64,000 nt of DNA, from contig JADKGA010000002.1 in assembly GCA_016717165.1 (NCBI GenBank), positions 1,116,001-1,180,000 of the forward strand, in the 5' to 3' direction. The stretch's first letter is position 1. Every line of letters starts with the position of its first letter. A model generated the notes under the pieces. The model saw nothing but the letters and a program-made list of their open reading frames with translations. It did not search any database and was not told where the DNA came from. Position numbers and translations under genes: made by a program. Source of the stretch: Candidatus Lutibacillus vidarii. Its GTDB lineage: Bacteria; Actinomycetota; Actinomycetes; Actinomycetales; Dermatophilaceae. Positions 37,168 through 46,263 of this stretch are shown here, one piece after another.

Positions 37168-38376
37168 ATGAGCGGCATCGAGTCGTTGGGCGATCTGCGC
37201 GGCAAACGCGTTCTCGTCCGCTCCGATCTCAACGTCCCCCTGGACGCGGAGCGGCGGATCACCGATGACGGGCGGATCCGCGCGTCGGCTCCCACGATCA
37301 CCGCCCTCGCCGAGGCGGGCGCACGCGTCGTCGTGTGCGCCCACCTCGGGCGGCCCAAGGGTGCACCCGAGGAGAAGTACTCCCTCGCACCGGTCGTCGG
37401 CCGGATGAGCGAGATCCTCGGTCGACCGGTGGCCTTTGCCACCGACACGGTCGGGGAGTCGGCCCAGGCGGTCGTCGCGGCCCTGCACGACGGCGATATC
37501 GCCCTGCTGGAGAACCTGCGGTTCAACGCGGGCGAGACGAGCAAGGATGACACCGAGCGCGGTGCCTTCGCGGCGGCGCTGGCCTCGCTGGCCGACGCCT
37601 ACGTCTCGGATGGATTCGGGGTGGTCCACCGCAAGCAGGCGTCGGTGTATGACGTCGCCACGCTGCTCCCTTCGGCGATGGGCGGGCTCGTCCGCACCGA
37701 GGTCGAGGTGCTCAAGCGGCTCACCGTCGACCCGGCCCGGCCGTATGCCGTCGTTCTCGGCGGGGCCAAGGTCGCCGACAAGCTCGCGGTCATCGACAAC
37801 CTCCTCGGCAAGGCCGACCGGCTGCTCATCGGCGGCGGCATGCTCTTCACCTTCCTCGCGGCCCAGGGGCACGGGATCGGCAAGAGCCTGTTCGACGAGG
37901 CGAGCCTGGAGGCCTGCAAGGGCTACTTGGCCCGCGCGCAGGAGTCCGGCGTCGAGCTGGTCCTGCCCGTCGACGTCGTCTGTGGGCGGGAGTTCGCCGC
38001 CGACACCGAGATCGTCACGGTCGAGGCGGATGCCATCCCGGACGACATGATGGGCCTGGACATCGGGCCGAAGTCTGCCGCGCTCTACGCCGGCCGGCTG
38101 ACCGACTGCCGGACGGTCTTCTGGAACGGCCCGATGGGTGCCTTCGAGATGGCCCCATTCGCGGCGGGCACCAAGGCCGTCGCGGCGGCGCTGGTCGAGG
38201 CCACCGCGGCCGGAGCGCTCACCGTGGTCGGCGGCGGTGACTCCGCGGCGGCCGTCCGGCTGCTCGGGTTCTCCGACGACCAGTTCGGCCACATCTCGAC
38301 CGGCGGTGGCGCGAGCCTGGAGTACCTCGAGGGCAAGGACCTGCCCGGCGTGACCATTCTTGAACAGGAGAACTGA
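37168..38376 (+). CDS. pgk: Phosphoglycerate kinase
   Basis: The 402-residue enzyme makes ATP from 1,3-bisphosphoglycerate. The signature RVLVRSDLNVPLD lies at 14-26, with AHLGRPKG, LLENLRF, the VLGGAKVADKL hinge, the nucleotide-site GGGMLFTF and GGGDSAAAV. Its stop shares one base with the tpiA ATG (TGATG), so the pair is translationally coupled. Confidence 0.97.
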   Translation: MSGIESLGDLRGKRVLVRSDLNVPLDAERRITDDGRIRASAPTITALAEAGARVVVCAHLGRPKGAPEEKYSLAPVVGRMSEILGRPVAFATDTVGESAQAVVAALHDGDIALLENLRFNAGETSKDDTERGAFAAALASLADAYVSDGFGVVHRKQASVYDVATLLPSAMGGLVRTEVEVLKRLTVDPARPYAVVLGGAKVADKLAVIDNLLGKADRLLIGGGMLFTFLAAQGHGIGKSLFDEASLEACKGYLARAQESGVELVLPVDVVCGREFAADTEIVTVEADAIPDDMMGLDIGPKSAALYAGRLTDCRTVFWNGPMGAFEMAPFAAGTKAVAAALVEATAAGALTVVGGGDSAAAVRLLGFSDDQFGHISTGGGASLEYLEGKDLPGVTILEQEN

Positions 38377-39167
38377 TGGCCGACCGCATCCCGCTCATGG
38401 CGGGGAACTGGAAGATGAACCAGGACCACCTGCAGGCCACGCACCTGGTGCAGAAGCTCGACTGGACCCTGCGCGACGGCAAGCACGACTTCGAGGCGGT
38501 CGAGGTCGCGGTGCTCCCCCCGTTCACCGACCTGCGCTCGGTGCAGACCCTCGTCGACGGTGACGAGCTCGCCCTGAAGTATGGCGCCCAGGACCTCTCG
38601 GTCCACGACTCGGGTGCCTACACCGGGGAGATCTCCGGTGCCTTCCTCGCCAAGCTCGGCTGCACCTACGCCGTCGTCGGGCACAGCGAGCGGCGCGAGT
38701 ACCACAACGAGTCCGACGAGCTGCTCAACGCCAAGGTCAAGGCGGCATACCGGCATGGCCTCACCCCCATCCTGTGCTGCGGCGAGGGGCTGGACATCCG
38801 CAAGGAGGGCCGCCAGGTCGCGCACGTCGTCGCCCAGCTGACCAAGGACCTCGAGGGCATCCCGGCCGAGCAGGCGCGGACCATCGTCATCGCCTACGAG
38901 CCCATCTGGGCCATCGGGACCGGCGAGGTCGCGACTCCCGCGGACGCCCAGGAGGTCTGCGCGGCGATCCGTGCGCTGCTCGCGTCGCTGTATGACGCCG
39001 AGCTGGCCGCGGGCGTGCGGGTGCTCTACGGCGGCTCGGTCAAGTCGAGCAATGTCGCGGCGATCATGGCCGAGCCCGATGTCGACGGCGCCCTCGTCGG
39101 CGGTGCCTCGCTCGACCCGGGGGAGTTTGCGGCGATCTGTCGCTTCCGCGACCACATCGGCGCCTGA
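38376..39167 (+). CDS. tpiA: Triose-phosphate isomerase
   Basis: The 263-residue TIM barrel has Asn11/Lys13 (GNWKMN), electrophilic His103 (VGHSERR), catalytic Glu175 in AYEPIWAIGTG, and the phosphate-binding YGGSVKSSN. It interconverts dihydroxyacetone phosphate and glyceraldehyde-3-phosphate. It is the last gene of the glycolytic operon, followed by a perfect 11-bp hairpin. Confidence 0.97.
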   Translation: MADRIPLMAGNWKMNQDHLQATHLVQKLDWTLRDGKHDFEAVEVAVLPPFTDLRSVQTLVDGDELALKYGAQDLSVHDSGAYTGEISGAFLAKLGCTYAVVGHSERREYHNESDELLNAKVKAAYRHGLTPILCCGEGLDIRKEGRQVAHVVAQLTKDLEGIPAEQARTIVIAYEPIWAIGTGEVATPADAQEVCAAIRALLASLYDAELAAGVRVLYGGSVKSSNVAAIMAEPDVDGALVGGASLDPGEFAAICRFRDHIGA

Positions 39168-39177
39168 CTCACCCAGC

Positions 39178-39213
39178 GTGTGCCGGGTTGGGCCGAGGCC
39201 TGACCCGGCACAC
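39178..39213 (+). terminator. Hairpin after the gap-pgk-tpiA operon
   Basis: GTGTGCCGGGT (39178-39188) and ACCCGGCACAC (39203-39213) form a perfect 11-bp stem, 10 nt after the tpiA stop. The downstream U-tract is weak (GGTATTGTT). TATTGT at 39215 could act as the -10 of secG, so termination may be partial. Confidence 0.6.
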
Positions 39214-39276
39214 GGTATTGTTGGAAGCTGCGCCCACCGTGGGCGAATCCGACCCCTGACAGACGATGAGGTCCAC

Positions 39277-39522
39277 GTGAACGTAGTGCGCATCGGGCTC
39301 CAGGTGCTGCTGGTCATCGCCGGCCTGTTCCTCACCCTGCTGATCCTGTTGCACAAGGGGCGTGGCGGGGGGCTCTCGGACATGTTCGGTGGCGGCGTCT
39401 CCTCCAACCTGGGCGGGTCCTCGGTCGCCGAGCGCAACCTCGACCGGTTCACCATCGCGGTCGCCGTCGTCTGGTTCGCCGCCGTCGTGGGCCTTGGCCT
39501 GCTCGACCGCTTCACCGCCTGA
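39277..39522 (+). CDS. secG: Preprotein translocase subunit SecG
   Basis: The 81-residue protein has two TM helices (about 7-26 and 58-77) joined by the glycine-rich SecG loop HKGRGGGLSDMFGG. It is an accessory channel subunit with SecYE. GTG at 39277 gives the family's short N-terminus; ATGAGG about 12 nt upstream is a modest ribosome-binding site. The gene order tpiA-secG is conserved in actinobacteria. Confidence 0.93.
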   Translation: MNVVRIGLQVLLVIAGLFLTLLILLHKGRGGGLSDMFGGGVSSNLGGSSVAERNLDRFTIAVAVVWFAAVVGLGLLDRFTA

Positions 39523-39533
39523 GGAGGCTGACT

Positions 39534-39884
39534 GTGGCCAGCGGGAACGCAATACGAGGCAGCCGGGTCGGCGCCGGTCCCATGGGCGAGGCCGAGCGCG
39601 GCGACTCCGCGCCACGGGTCCACGTCTCGTACTGGTGCGCCAACGGGCACGAGGTCCGGCCTAGCTTTGCCGAGGAGCAGGGCCTGGTCATCCCGGAGAC
39701 GTGGGACTGTCCCCGGTGCGGTTTCCCGGCCGGCCAGGACCAGCAGGCGCCCCCCGCACCGCCGAAGGTCGAGCCGTACAAGACCCATCTCGCCTACGTC
39801 AAGGAACGCCGCAGCGAGGCGGACGGCGAGGCGATCCTCGAAGAGGCGCTCTCCTCGCTGCGCGAGCGCGGCCTGATCCAGTAG
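39534..39884 (+). CDS. rbpA: RNA polymerase-binding protein RbpA
   Basis: This 116-residue actinobacterial transcription factor binds the group 1 sigma factor and stabilises the open complex. It has a zinc-ribbon core with WCANGH...CPRCG (about 38-67), a basic linker and the sigma-interacting C-terminal helix ILEEALSSLRERGLIQ. The start is GTG with GAGGAGG 7 nt upstream, 11 bp after secG. Confidence 0.93.
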   Translation: MASGNAIRGSRVGAGPMGEAERGDSAPRVHVSYWCANGHEVRPSFAEEQGLVIPETWDCPRCGFPAGQDQQAPPAPPKVEPYKTHLAYVKERRSEADGEAILEEALSSLRERGLIQ

Positions 39885-39985
39885 GGCGGCACCCTCTTCA
39901 CCTGGGGCTCGACTTCGTCCGCGAGGGTGCTCCGCACCACTTGAGCAACCGCTGGCCCTGGGCTGCCCCGGGAGTCGGGCGGCAA

Positions 39986-39991
39986 TAGGCT
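39986..39991 (+). promoter_or_regulatory. -10 element of pgi, leaderless type
   Basis: TAGGCT lies 7 nt before the pgi ATG and no Shine-Dalgarno is present, which implies a leaderless transcript. Confidence 0.5.
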
Positions 39992-39998
39992 GGCTGGC

Positions 39999-41672
39999 AT
40001 GAGCGCACCGATCGACGCCACGACCACCGCTGCCTGGGCCACCCTCACCGGACTGCGGGAGGGCTTCGCCCCAGACCTGCGCGGCTGGTTTGCGAGCGAC
40101 CCCGGGCGGGCCCAGCGGTTCACCCGCGAGGCGGCCGACCTCCACGTCGACCTGTCGAAGAACCTGGTCACCGACGAGGTCCTCGACGCACTGGTCGCGC
40201 TGGGCACCCAGGTGGGTCTGGAGGCGCGGCGGGACGCGATGTTCGCCGGTGAGCGGATCAATGTCACCGAGAACCGCTCGGTCCTCCACACCGCGCTGCG
40301 ACGGCCCCGCGGTGCGGCCCTGGTCGTCGAGGGTCAGGACGTCGACCACGAGGTCCACGCCGTGCTCGACCGGGTCTACGCCTTCGCCGACTCGGTGCGC
40401 TCGGGCTCGTGGCGCGGCGTGACCGGCAAGCCGATCACCACGGTGGTCAACATTGGGATCGGTGGTTCCGACCTCGGCCCGGTCATGGTGTACGAAGCGC
40501 TCACCCCGTATGTCGCTCCAGGTCTGCGGTGCCGGTTCGTCTCGAATATCGATCCCTCCGATGTCTACGAGAAGACCCGCGACCTCGACCCGGAGACGAC
40601 GCTGGTCATCGTCGCGAGCAAGACCTTCACCACCCTGGAGACGCTGACCAACGCTCGGTTGGCCCGGTCCTGGCTGCTGGACGGGCTGGTCGCCTCCGGA
40701 GCGATCGATGGCTCCGAGAAGCAGCGCGGCGAGGCGGTCGCGAAGCACTTCGTCGCCGTGTCGACCGCCCTGGACAAGGTCGCCGCCTTTGGCATCGACC
40801 CGGCCAACGCCTTCGGGTTCTGGGACTGGGTCGGAGGCCGGTACTCGGTCGACTCGGCGATCGGCACCTCGTTGGCCGTGGCGCTGGGGCCGGACCGGTT
40901 CGCCGAGCTGCTGGCCGGTTTCCACGCGATGGACGAGCACTTCACGTCCACGCCGCTGGCGCAGAACGTCCCGGCCCTCATGGGCCTGCTCAACGTCTGG
41001 TATGTCAACTTCCTCGACGCCCGCAGCCACGCAGTCCTCCCGTACGCCCAGTACCTCCACCGCTTCCCGGCATACCTCCAACAGCTGACGATGGAGAGCA
41101 ACGGCAAGTCGGTCCGCTGGGACGGGACCCCGGTGACGACGGCGACGGGGGAGGTCTTCTGGGGCGAGCCAGGGACCAACGGGCAGCATGCCTTCTACCA
41201 GCTCCTCCACCAGGGCACCCAGCTCATCCCGGCCGACTTCATCGCGGTGGCGACCCCGGCCCACCCGCTCAAGGACGGCGAGGTGGACGTGCACGGGCTC
41301 TTCCTGGCGAACTTCTTCGCCCAGACCGCCGCCCTGGCCTTCGGCAAGACCGCCGACGAGGTGCGCGCCGAGGGGACGGCCGAGGCGATCGTCCCGGCCC
41401 GGGTCTTCGGCGGCAACCGCCCGACCACCTCGATCATGGCGCCCGCGCTGACCCCTGGCGTCGTCGGGCAGCTCATCGCGCTCTACGAGCACATCACCTT
41501 CACCCAGGGCGTCGTCTGGGGCATCGACAGCTTCGACCAGTGGGGCGTGGAGCTGGGCAAGCAGCTCGCCAAGCAGCTCGAGCCGGCCGTCGCCGGTGAT
41601 GCGGACGCTCTGGCGGCGCAGGACTCCTCGACCCAGGGTCTGGTCGGCTACTACCTGGCGACCCGCCGCTGA
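39999..41672 (+). CDS. pgi: Glucose-6-phosphate isomerase
   Basis: The 557-residue enzyme interconverts glucose-6- and fructose-6-phosphate. It has the signatures VNIGIGGSDLGPVMV, the phosphate-binding SKTFTTLET, active-site Glu in MESNGKSV, GQHAFYQLLHQGT with the ring-opening His, and the C-terminal QWGVELGKQLA lysine motif. It is convergent with the pentose-phosphate operon, sharing its substrate with zwf. Confidence 0.97.
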   Translation: MSAPIDATTTAAWATLTGLREGFAPDLRGWFASDPGRAQRFTREAADLHVDLSKNLVTDEVLDALVALGTQVGLEARRDAMFAGERINVTENRSVLHTALRRPRGAALVVEGQDVDHEVHAVLDRVYAFADSVRSGSWRGVTGKPITTVVNIGIGGSDLGPVMVYEALTPYVAPGLRCRFVSNIDPSDVYEKTRDLDPETTLVIVASKTFTTLETLTNARLARSWLLDGLVASGAIDGSEKQRGEAVAKHFVAVSTALDKVAAFGIDPANAFGFWDWVGGRYSVDSAIGTSLAVALGPDRFAELLAGFHAMDEHFTSTPLAQNVPALMGLLNVWYVNFLDARSHAVLPYAQYLHRFPAYLQQLTMESNGKSVRWDGTPVTTATGEVFWGEPGTNGQHAFYQLLHQGTQLIPADFIAVATPAHPLKDGEVDVHGLFLANFFAQTAALAFGKTADEVRAEGTAEAIVPARVFGGNRPTTSIMAPALTPGVVGQLIALYEHITFTQGVVWGIDSFDQWGVELGKQLAKQLEPAVAGDADALAAQDSSTQGLVGYYLATRR

Positions 41673-41766
41673 GCCGACCTGGTCCGAGGGTGTGGGCGGC
41701 GGTGCCTGGCGGCCGGACCCGCCGGATCTGCTGGCCCAGGTGTGACGCCCCGGAAGGTCGCTGCGG

Positions 41767-42540
41767 TCAGGGCGAGCCGAGCCGAACGTAGGCGGCCGGG
41801 GCGTGCGCTGCCGCCGCCCGGTCGAGCAGCCAGGTCGTCGACCGGGTGCCCGTCACGCCGGCGGCCGGCGCCTGCAGCGGCCCGGCGCCGGAGAGGGCCA
41901 GGGCGACCGCCGAGGCTTTCTCGGCTCCAGAGACGAGAAACCAGACGTCCCTGGCACTGCACAATGCCGGGTAGGTCAGGCTGACCCGCTCCGGCGGGGG
42001 CTTGGGCGACCCCCGGACGCCGATGACGTCGCGGGCCTGCTCGTGCACGGCGGGGTGACCGGGGAAAAGCGACGCCACGTGGGCGTCCGGCCCGACGCCG
42101 AGCATGAGGACGTCGAAACCCGGCCGAGCGCGTCCCGGGCCAGCGTGCGCAGCGAGGGTGCGGGCATACTGGCCTGCCGCGTCGTCGACGTCCGCCGACC
42201 GGTCCGGCCCCGGCACCGCATGCACCCGCTCCGGGTCGAGCGGCACGAGGTCGAGCAGCGCGGCGCGGGCCTGGGTCTCGTTGCGGTCCGGGTGCCCGCT
42301 GGGGAGGTACCGCTCGTCCCCCCACCACAGCGTGAGCCGGGTCCAGTCGACGGCATCGCGGATCCGGCTGGTGGCGACCGAGGCGAGCACCGCGATCCCC
42401 AGCGTGCCACCGGTGAGGACGATATCGGCGGTCCCGCGCGAAGCCTGGGCGTCGACCACGGCGGTGACGAAGCGGGACGCCGCGGCGTCGGCGAGCAGCC
42501 GGGCGTCGCGGTGCACCACGACGACCGGGGAGCTGCTCAT
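41767..42540 (-). CDS. pgl: 6-phosphogluconolactonase
   Basis: The 257-residue NagB-like fold protein hydrolyses 6-phosphogluconolactone. It has LTGGTLGI (43-50), WWGDERYLPSGHPDRNE, GVGPDAHVASLFPG and the late LSGAGPLQAPA segment. Its ATG overlaps the opcA stop by 4 bp. It is the last gene of the tkt-tal-zwf-opcA-pgl operon. The 94-bp convergent gap to pgi shows no strong terminator. Confidence 0.93.
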   Translation of the reverse strand: MSSSPVVVVHRDARLLADAAASRFVTAVVDAQASRGTADIVLTGGTLGIAVLASVATSRIRDAVDWTRLTLWWGDERYLPSGHPDRNETQARAALLDLVPLDPERVHAVPGPDRSADVDDAAGQYARTLAAHAGPGRARPGFDVLMLGVGPDAHVASLFPGHPAVHEQARDVIGVRGSPKPPPERVSLTYPALCSARDVWFLVSGAEKASAVALALSGAGPLQAPAAGVTGTRSTTWLLDRAAAAHAPAAYVRLGSP

Positions 42541-43559
42541 GTCGCCTCGCGCTGACGCCGGGTGATCCGGCGCGCGAGCCTGCGGGACTCCTCCGGGGAG
42601 GGTGCCTCCCCGACCCGGATCGCCTCGGCCTGGGTGGTCTCCGGGTGCGAGACCAGGTCGATCCCCTTGCGCAGGACAGTCGCATAGACCTCGTCGGCGT
42701 CCAGATGCCGCAGCTCGTCGGCCAGGCACTCGGGCAGGGTCCGCCGGGCGAGCGAGATCCTGCGGTCGGGCTGCCCGGTCTGCGAGAGCGTCGCGACCGT
42801 GTCGCCGGGCCGGACCAGGTCGATGGGGCCGGAGCGCCGCTCGAGCCGCACGCTGGTGATGCCGGTGCCGGGGGCGGTCTTGACGATCCGCATCGGGGCA
42901 CGCAGCGAGTAGGCCAGCCAGCCCGCGAGCAGCTCGGTCGACGGAGAGTCCGGGGCGCCGGCGACGACCCCAGAGGTGATCGGCTCGAAGGGCGGCTGTT
43001 CGAGGGCGGCGGCGAGCAGCCCGCGCCAGCGGGTGATCCGGGTCCACGCCAAGTCCGTGTCGCCCGGCGCGTATGACGCCGCGCGCTGGGCCAGCGCCTC
43101 ACGCGGGACCTCGGCCGCGGCGGCGTCGGTGACCCGGCGCTGGGCCATCGCCCCGATCGGGTCGCGCGCCACGTCCGCGGGCGCGAGATGCGGCCACCAC
43201 GCGAGGACGGGGGAGTCGGCCAGAAGGAGCGGCAGGGCCACGCTGCGCCCGTGGTCGGCAAGCCCGCCATACAGGTGGACGATGACGACCTCACTGGCGC
43301 CCGCATCCCCCCCGACGCGGATCTGCGCGTCGAGCCTGGGGTTGCCGCGCCGTGACTCGGGAACGAGGGCGATGATCCTGCTGGGGTGCTGGCGGCTGGC
43401 GTCAGTGGCGGCGGTCATGGCGACGTCGAGGTGCTCGCTGTCGACGACGACGACCAGGGTGAGCACCCGACCCAGGGCCATGGCGCCGACGTCGCCGCGG
43501 AGGGTGACGAGCTTGCGCCCGATGTCGCTGGTCGAGGTGCCGGGGAGGTCGATGATCAT
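42537..43559 (-). CDS. opcA: Glucose-6-phosphate dehydrogenase assembly protein OpcA
   Basis: The 340-residue OpcA protein is an actinobacterial and cyanobacterial partner that activates glucose-6-phosphate dehydrogenase, in some cases with redox control. Visible features are VVVDSEHLD, SRIIALVPE, the hydrophobic SEVVIVHLYGG and ALPLLLADSPVLAWWP, typical of the family. It overlaps zwf upstream and pgl downstream by 4 bp each (ATGA), so all three are translationally coupled. Confidence 0.93.
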   Translation of the reverse strand: MIIDLPGTSTSDIGRKLVTLRGDVGAMALGRVLTLVVVVDSEHLDVAMTAATDASRQHPSRIIALVPESRRGNPRLDAQIRVGGDAGASEVVIVHLYGGLADHGRSVALPLLLADSPVLAWWPHLAPADVARDPIGAMAQRRVTDAAAAEVPREALAQRAASYAPGDTDLAWTRITRWRGLLAAALEQPPFEPITSGVVAGAPDSPSTELLAGWLAYSLRAPMRIVKTAPGTGITSVRLERRSGPIDLVRPGDTVATLSQTGQPDRRISLARRTLPECLADELRHLDADEVYATVLRKGIDLVSHPETTQAEAIRVGEAPSPEESRRLARRITRRQREAT

Positions 43560-45097
43560 GGCATCCTCCAGCGGCGGCCGTCGCGGCGCATCATCTCGTG
43601 GGCCGAGGGCGGGCCCCAGCCGCCGGAGTCATAGGGCTCTGGCGCGCCCGACCGGGCCCAGGACGCCGTGAGCGGGTCGAGGATGCGCCAGGACAGCTCG
43701 ACCTCCTCGTGCCGGGGGAACAGTGGTGGGTCGCCGAGGAGGACGTCGAGGATGAGCCGCTCGTAGGCCTCGGGGGAGGTCTCGGTGAAGGAGTTGCCAT
43801 AGCCGAAGTCCATCGTGACGTCGCGGACCTCCATCTGCGCGCCGGGGACCTTCGAGCCGAACCGGATGGTCACCCCCTCGTCGGGCTGGATCCGGATGAC
43901 GATGGCGTTCTGGCCGAGCTCCTCGGTCGCAGTGTCGTCGAAGGGCAGGTGCGGGGCCCGCTTGAAGACCACGGCGACCTCGGTGACCCGCTTGCCGAGC
44001 CGCTTGCCGGTCCGCAGGTAGAAGGGCACTCCGGCCCACCGCCGCGTGTCGACGCTGAGCCGGACCGCCGCGAAGGTCTCGGTGCGCGAACCGGCCGCGA
44101 CGCCGTCCTCCTCGAGGTACCCCCGGACCTGTTCGCCACCTTGCCAGCCCGTGGAGTACTGGCCCCGGGCCGCGCCACGGGACAGGTCGGTCGGCAGCCG
44201 CACCGCGGACAGCACCTTCTCCTTTTCGGCGCGCAGGTGCTCGGCCCCGAAGGACACCGGCTCCTCCATCGCGACGAGAGCCAGCAGCTGCAGCAGATGG
44301 TTCTGTATGACGTCCCGGGCCGCCCCGATGCCGTCGTAGTAGCCGGCGCGCCCGGCGATGCCGATGTCCTCGGCCATCGTGATCTGGACGTGGTCGACGT
44401 AGTTCGCGTTCCATACCGGCTCGAACAAGGTGTTGGCGAACCGCAGCGCCAACATGTTCTGGACCGTCTCCTTGCCGAGATAGTGGTCGATCCGGAAGAC
44501 CGCGTCGGGCGGGAAGACCCCCTCGACGATGGCGTTGAGCTCCCGGGCGCTGGCGAGGTCGTGCCCGAAAGGCTTCTCGATGATGACCCGGCGCCAGCTC
44601 TTCCCGTCGTGGGTGGACAGGCCGCTGCGGGAGAGCTGCTGGCACACCTGGGCGAAGAAGGCCGGTGGGATGGACAGGTAGAAGGCCAAGTTGCCGCCGG
44701 TGCCCCGCTGGCTCTCCAGCGCATGGACCGTGCTCGCGAGGGATGCGAAGGCTGCATCATCGTCGAAGGTCCCGGGCACAAAGCGGAAGCCCTCGGCGAG
44801 GTTGCGCCATACCGACTCCCGGAAGGGAGTGCGGGCGTGCTGACGGACCGAGTCGTGGACGATCTGGCCGAAGTCCTGGTCGGCCCAGTCCCGCCGGGCG
44901 AAGCCCACCAGGCTGAAGCCAGGCGGCAGCAGACCGCGGTTGGCCAGGTCGTAGATCGCCGGCATGAGCTTCTTGCGGGCGAGGTCGCCGGTCACGCCGA
45001 ACATCACCATGCCGCAGGGACCGGCGATGCGGGGGAGCCGACGGTCGTCGGCGTCCCGGAGTGGGTTGACGCCCTGGCCGACCCGCGCGGGCCTCAT
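43556..45097 (-). CDS. zwf: Glucose-6-phosphate 1-dehydrogenase
   Basis: The 513-residue enzyme makes 6-phosphogluconolactone and NAD(P)H. It has the coenzyme loop FGVTGDLARKKLMPA (33-47), EKPFGHDLASA, the active-site RIDHYLGKE with Lys and His, and a C-terminal domain with RFGSKVPGAQ and the terminal RRW. ATG at 45097 gives the conserved start about 10 residues before VNPLRD; the upstream open frame overlaps tal and is not used. There is no strong ribosome-binding site, and 52 bp separate it from tal. Confidence 0.95.
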   Translation of the reverse strand: MRPARVGQGVNPLRDADDRRLPRIAGPCGMVMFGVTGDLARKKLMPAIYDLANRGLLPPGFSLVGFARRDWADQDFGQIVHDSVRQHARTPFRESVWRNLAEGFRFVPGTFDDDAAFASLASTVHALESQRGTGGNLAFYLSIPPAFFAQVCQQLSRSGLSTHDGKSWRRVIIEKPFGHDLASARELNAIVEGVFPPDAVFRIDHYLGKETVQNMLALRFANTLFEPVWNANYVDHVQITMAEDIGIAGRAGYYDGIGAARDVIQNHLLQLLALVAMEEPVSFGAEHLRAEKEKVLSAVRLPTDLSRGAARGQYSTGWQGGEQVRGYLEEDGVAAGSRTETFAAVRLSVDTRRWAGVPFYLRTGKRLGKRVTEVAVVFKRAPHLPFDDTATEELGQNAIVIRIQPDEGVTIRFGSKVPGAQMEVRDVTMDFGYGNSFTETSPEAYERLILDVLLGDPPLFPRHEEVELSWRILDPLTASWARSGAPEPYDSGGWGPPSAHEMMRRDGRRWRMP

Positions 45098-45149
45098 CGG
45101 CACCTGGGGGAACGCTCGGGACGGCTCGATCTTGCGGTGGCGAGGCAGC

Positions 45150-46262
45150 TCATGACGTCCGGGCCTTGATGAGCGCGGCGTCGACGCCGGCCAAGAGGCC
45201 GGTCCAGGAGGTCTCGAACTTCGCAACCCCGTCGCGTTCCAGGAGCTCCACGACGTCAGCGTAGGACACCCCCAGGGCCTCCAACGCCTCCAGGGTGGCC
45301 TCGGCGGACGCGTACTCCCCGGTGACGGTGTCGCCGGTGACGACACCGTGGTCGGCGACGGCCTGCATGGTCTTCTCCGGCATGGTGTTGACCGTGCCGG
45401 GAGCGACCAGCCCGGTGACATAGAGCGTGTCCGGGTAGGCCGGGTCCTTCACGCCGGTCGAGGCCCAGAGGGGCCGCTGCGGGCGGGCGCCGTCGTCGGC
45501 CAGGCTGCGCCAGCGCGGGGTCGCGAAGACCTCCTCGTAGGCCTGGTAGGCCAGCTGGGCGTTGGCCACCGCCGCCTTTCCCTTCAGGGCCCGCGCCGCA
45601 TCGGTGCCGATGGCGTCGAGGCGCTTGTCCACCTCGGTGTCGACCCGAGAGACGAAGAAGGAGGCAACCGAGTGGATCGTCGCCAGGTCGTGGCCGGCCG
45701 CCCGGGCGCCCTCCAGACCCGCGAGGAAGGCGTTCATCACGGCTCGGTACCGGTTGAGCGAGAAGACCAGCGTGACATTGACGCTGATCCCCTGGGCAAG
45801 CACCTGGGTGATGGCCGGGAGCCCTTCCAGCGTGGCCGGGATCTTGATCATGACATTGGGTCGGTCGACGCGGGCGTGCAAGGCGACGGCCTGCTCGACG
45901 GTCGGTGCGGCCTCGTGGGCCAGGCGCGGGTCGACCTCGATCGACACCCGCCCGTCGACGCCACTGGTCGCGTCGTAGACCGGACGCATGACGTCGCAGG
46001 CGGCCCGGACGTCGTCGGTCGTCAGGGTCGTGACGACCTCGTGCAGGCTGGCTCCGGCCTGCCCGAGCCGGCTGATGTCGGCGTCATACGCGGAGCCGTG
46101 CGAGAGAGCCGCGGCGAAGATCGACGGGTTGGTCGTCACCCCGGTGACGTGCTGGTGGGCGACGAGCGCGGCGAGGTTCCCGGTCTGCAGCCGCTCCCTG
46201 GACAGGTCGTCGAGCCAGATCGAGACGCCGGCGGCGGCGAGCGCGGCGAGGTGGTCGGTCAT
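45150..46262 (-). CDS. tal: Transaldolase
   Basis: The 370-residue long-form actinobacterial transaldolase has the N-terminal GVTTNPSIF (41-49), Schiff-base Lys140 in NVMIKIPAT, a VTLVFSLNRY strand and ASTGVKDPAYPDTLYV. It transfers dihydroxyacetone between sugar phosphates. ATG at 46262 follows the tkt stop by 1 bp (TGAGATG), so coupling is expected. Confidence 0.95.
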   Translation of the reverse strand: MTDHLAALAAAGVSIWLDDLSRERLQTGNLAALVAHQHVTGVTTNPSIFAAALSHGSAYDADISRLGQAGASLHEVVTTLTTDDVRAACDVMRPVYDATSGVDGRVSIEVDPRLAHEAAPTVEQAVALHARVDRPNVMIKIPATLEGLPAITQVLAQGISVNVTLVFSLNRYRAVMNAFLAGLEGARAAGHDLATIHSVASFFVSRVDTEVDKRLDAIGTDAARALKGKAAVANAQLAYQAYEEVFATPRWRSLADDGARPQRPLWASTGVKDPAYPDTLYVTGLVAPGTVNTMPEKTMQAVADHGVVTGDTVTGEYASAEATLEALEALGVSYADVVELLERDGVAKFETSWTGLLAGVDAALIKARTS

Positions 46263-46263
46263 C

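Noticed and set aside
38085..41492. 1135-codon minus-strand frame across tpiA-secG-rbpA-pgi
   Set aside because: Its length comes from GC-driven lack of stops; the plus strand holds five recognisable genes.
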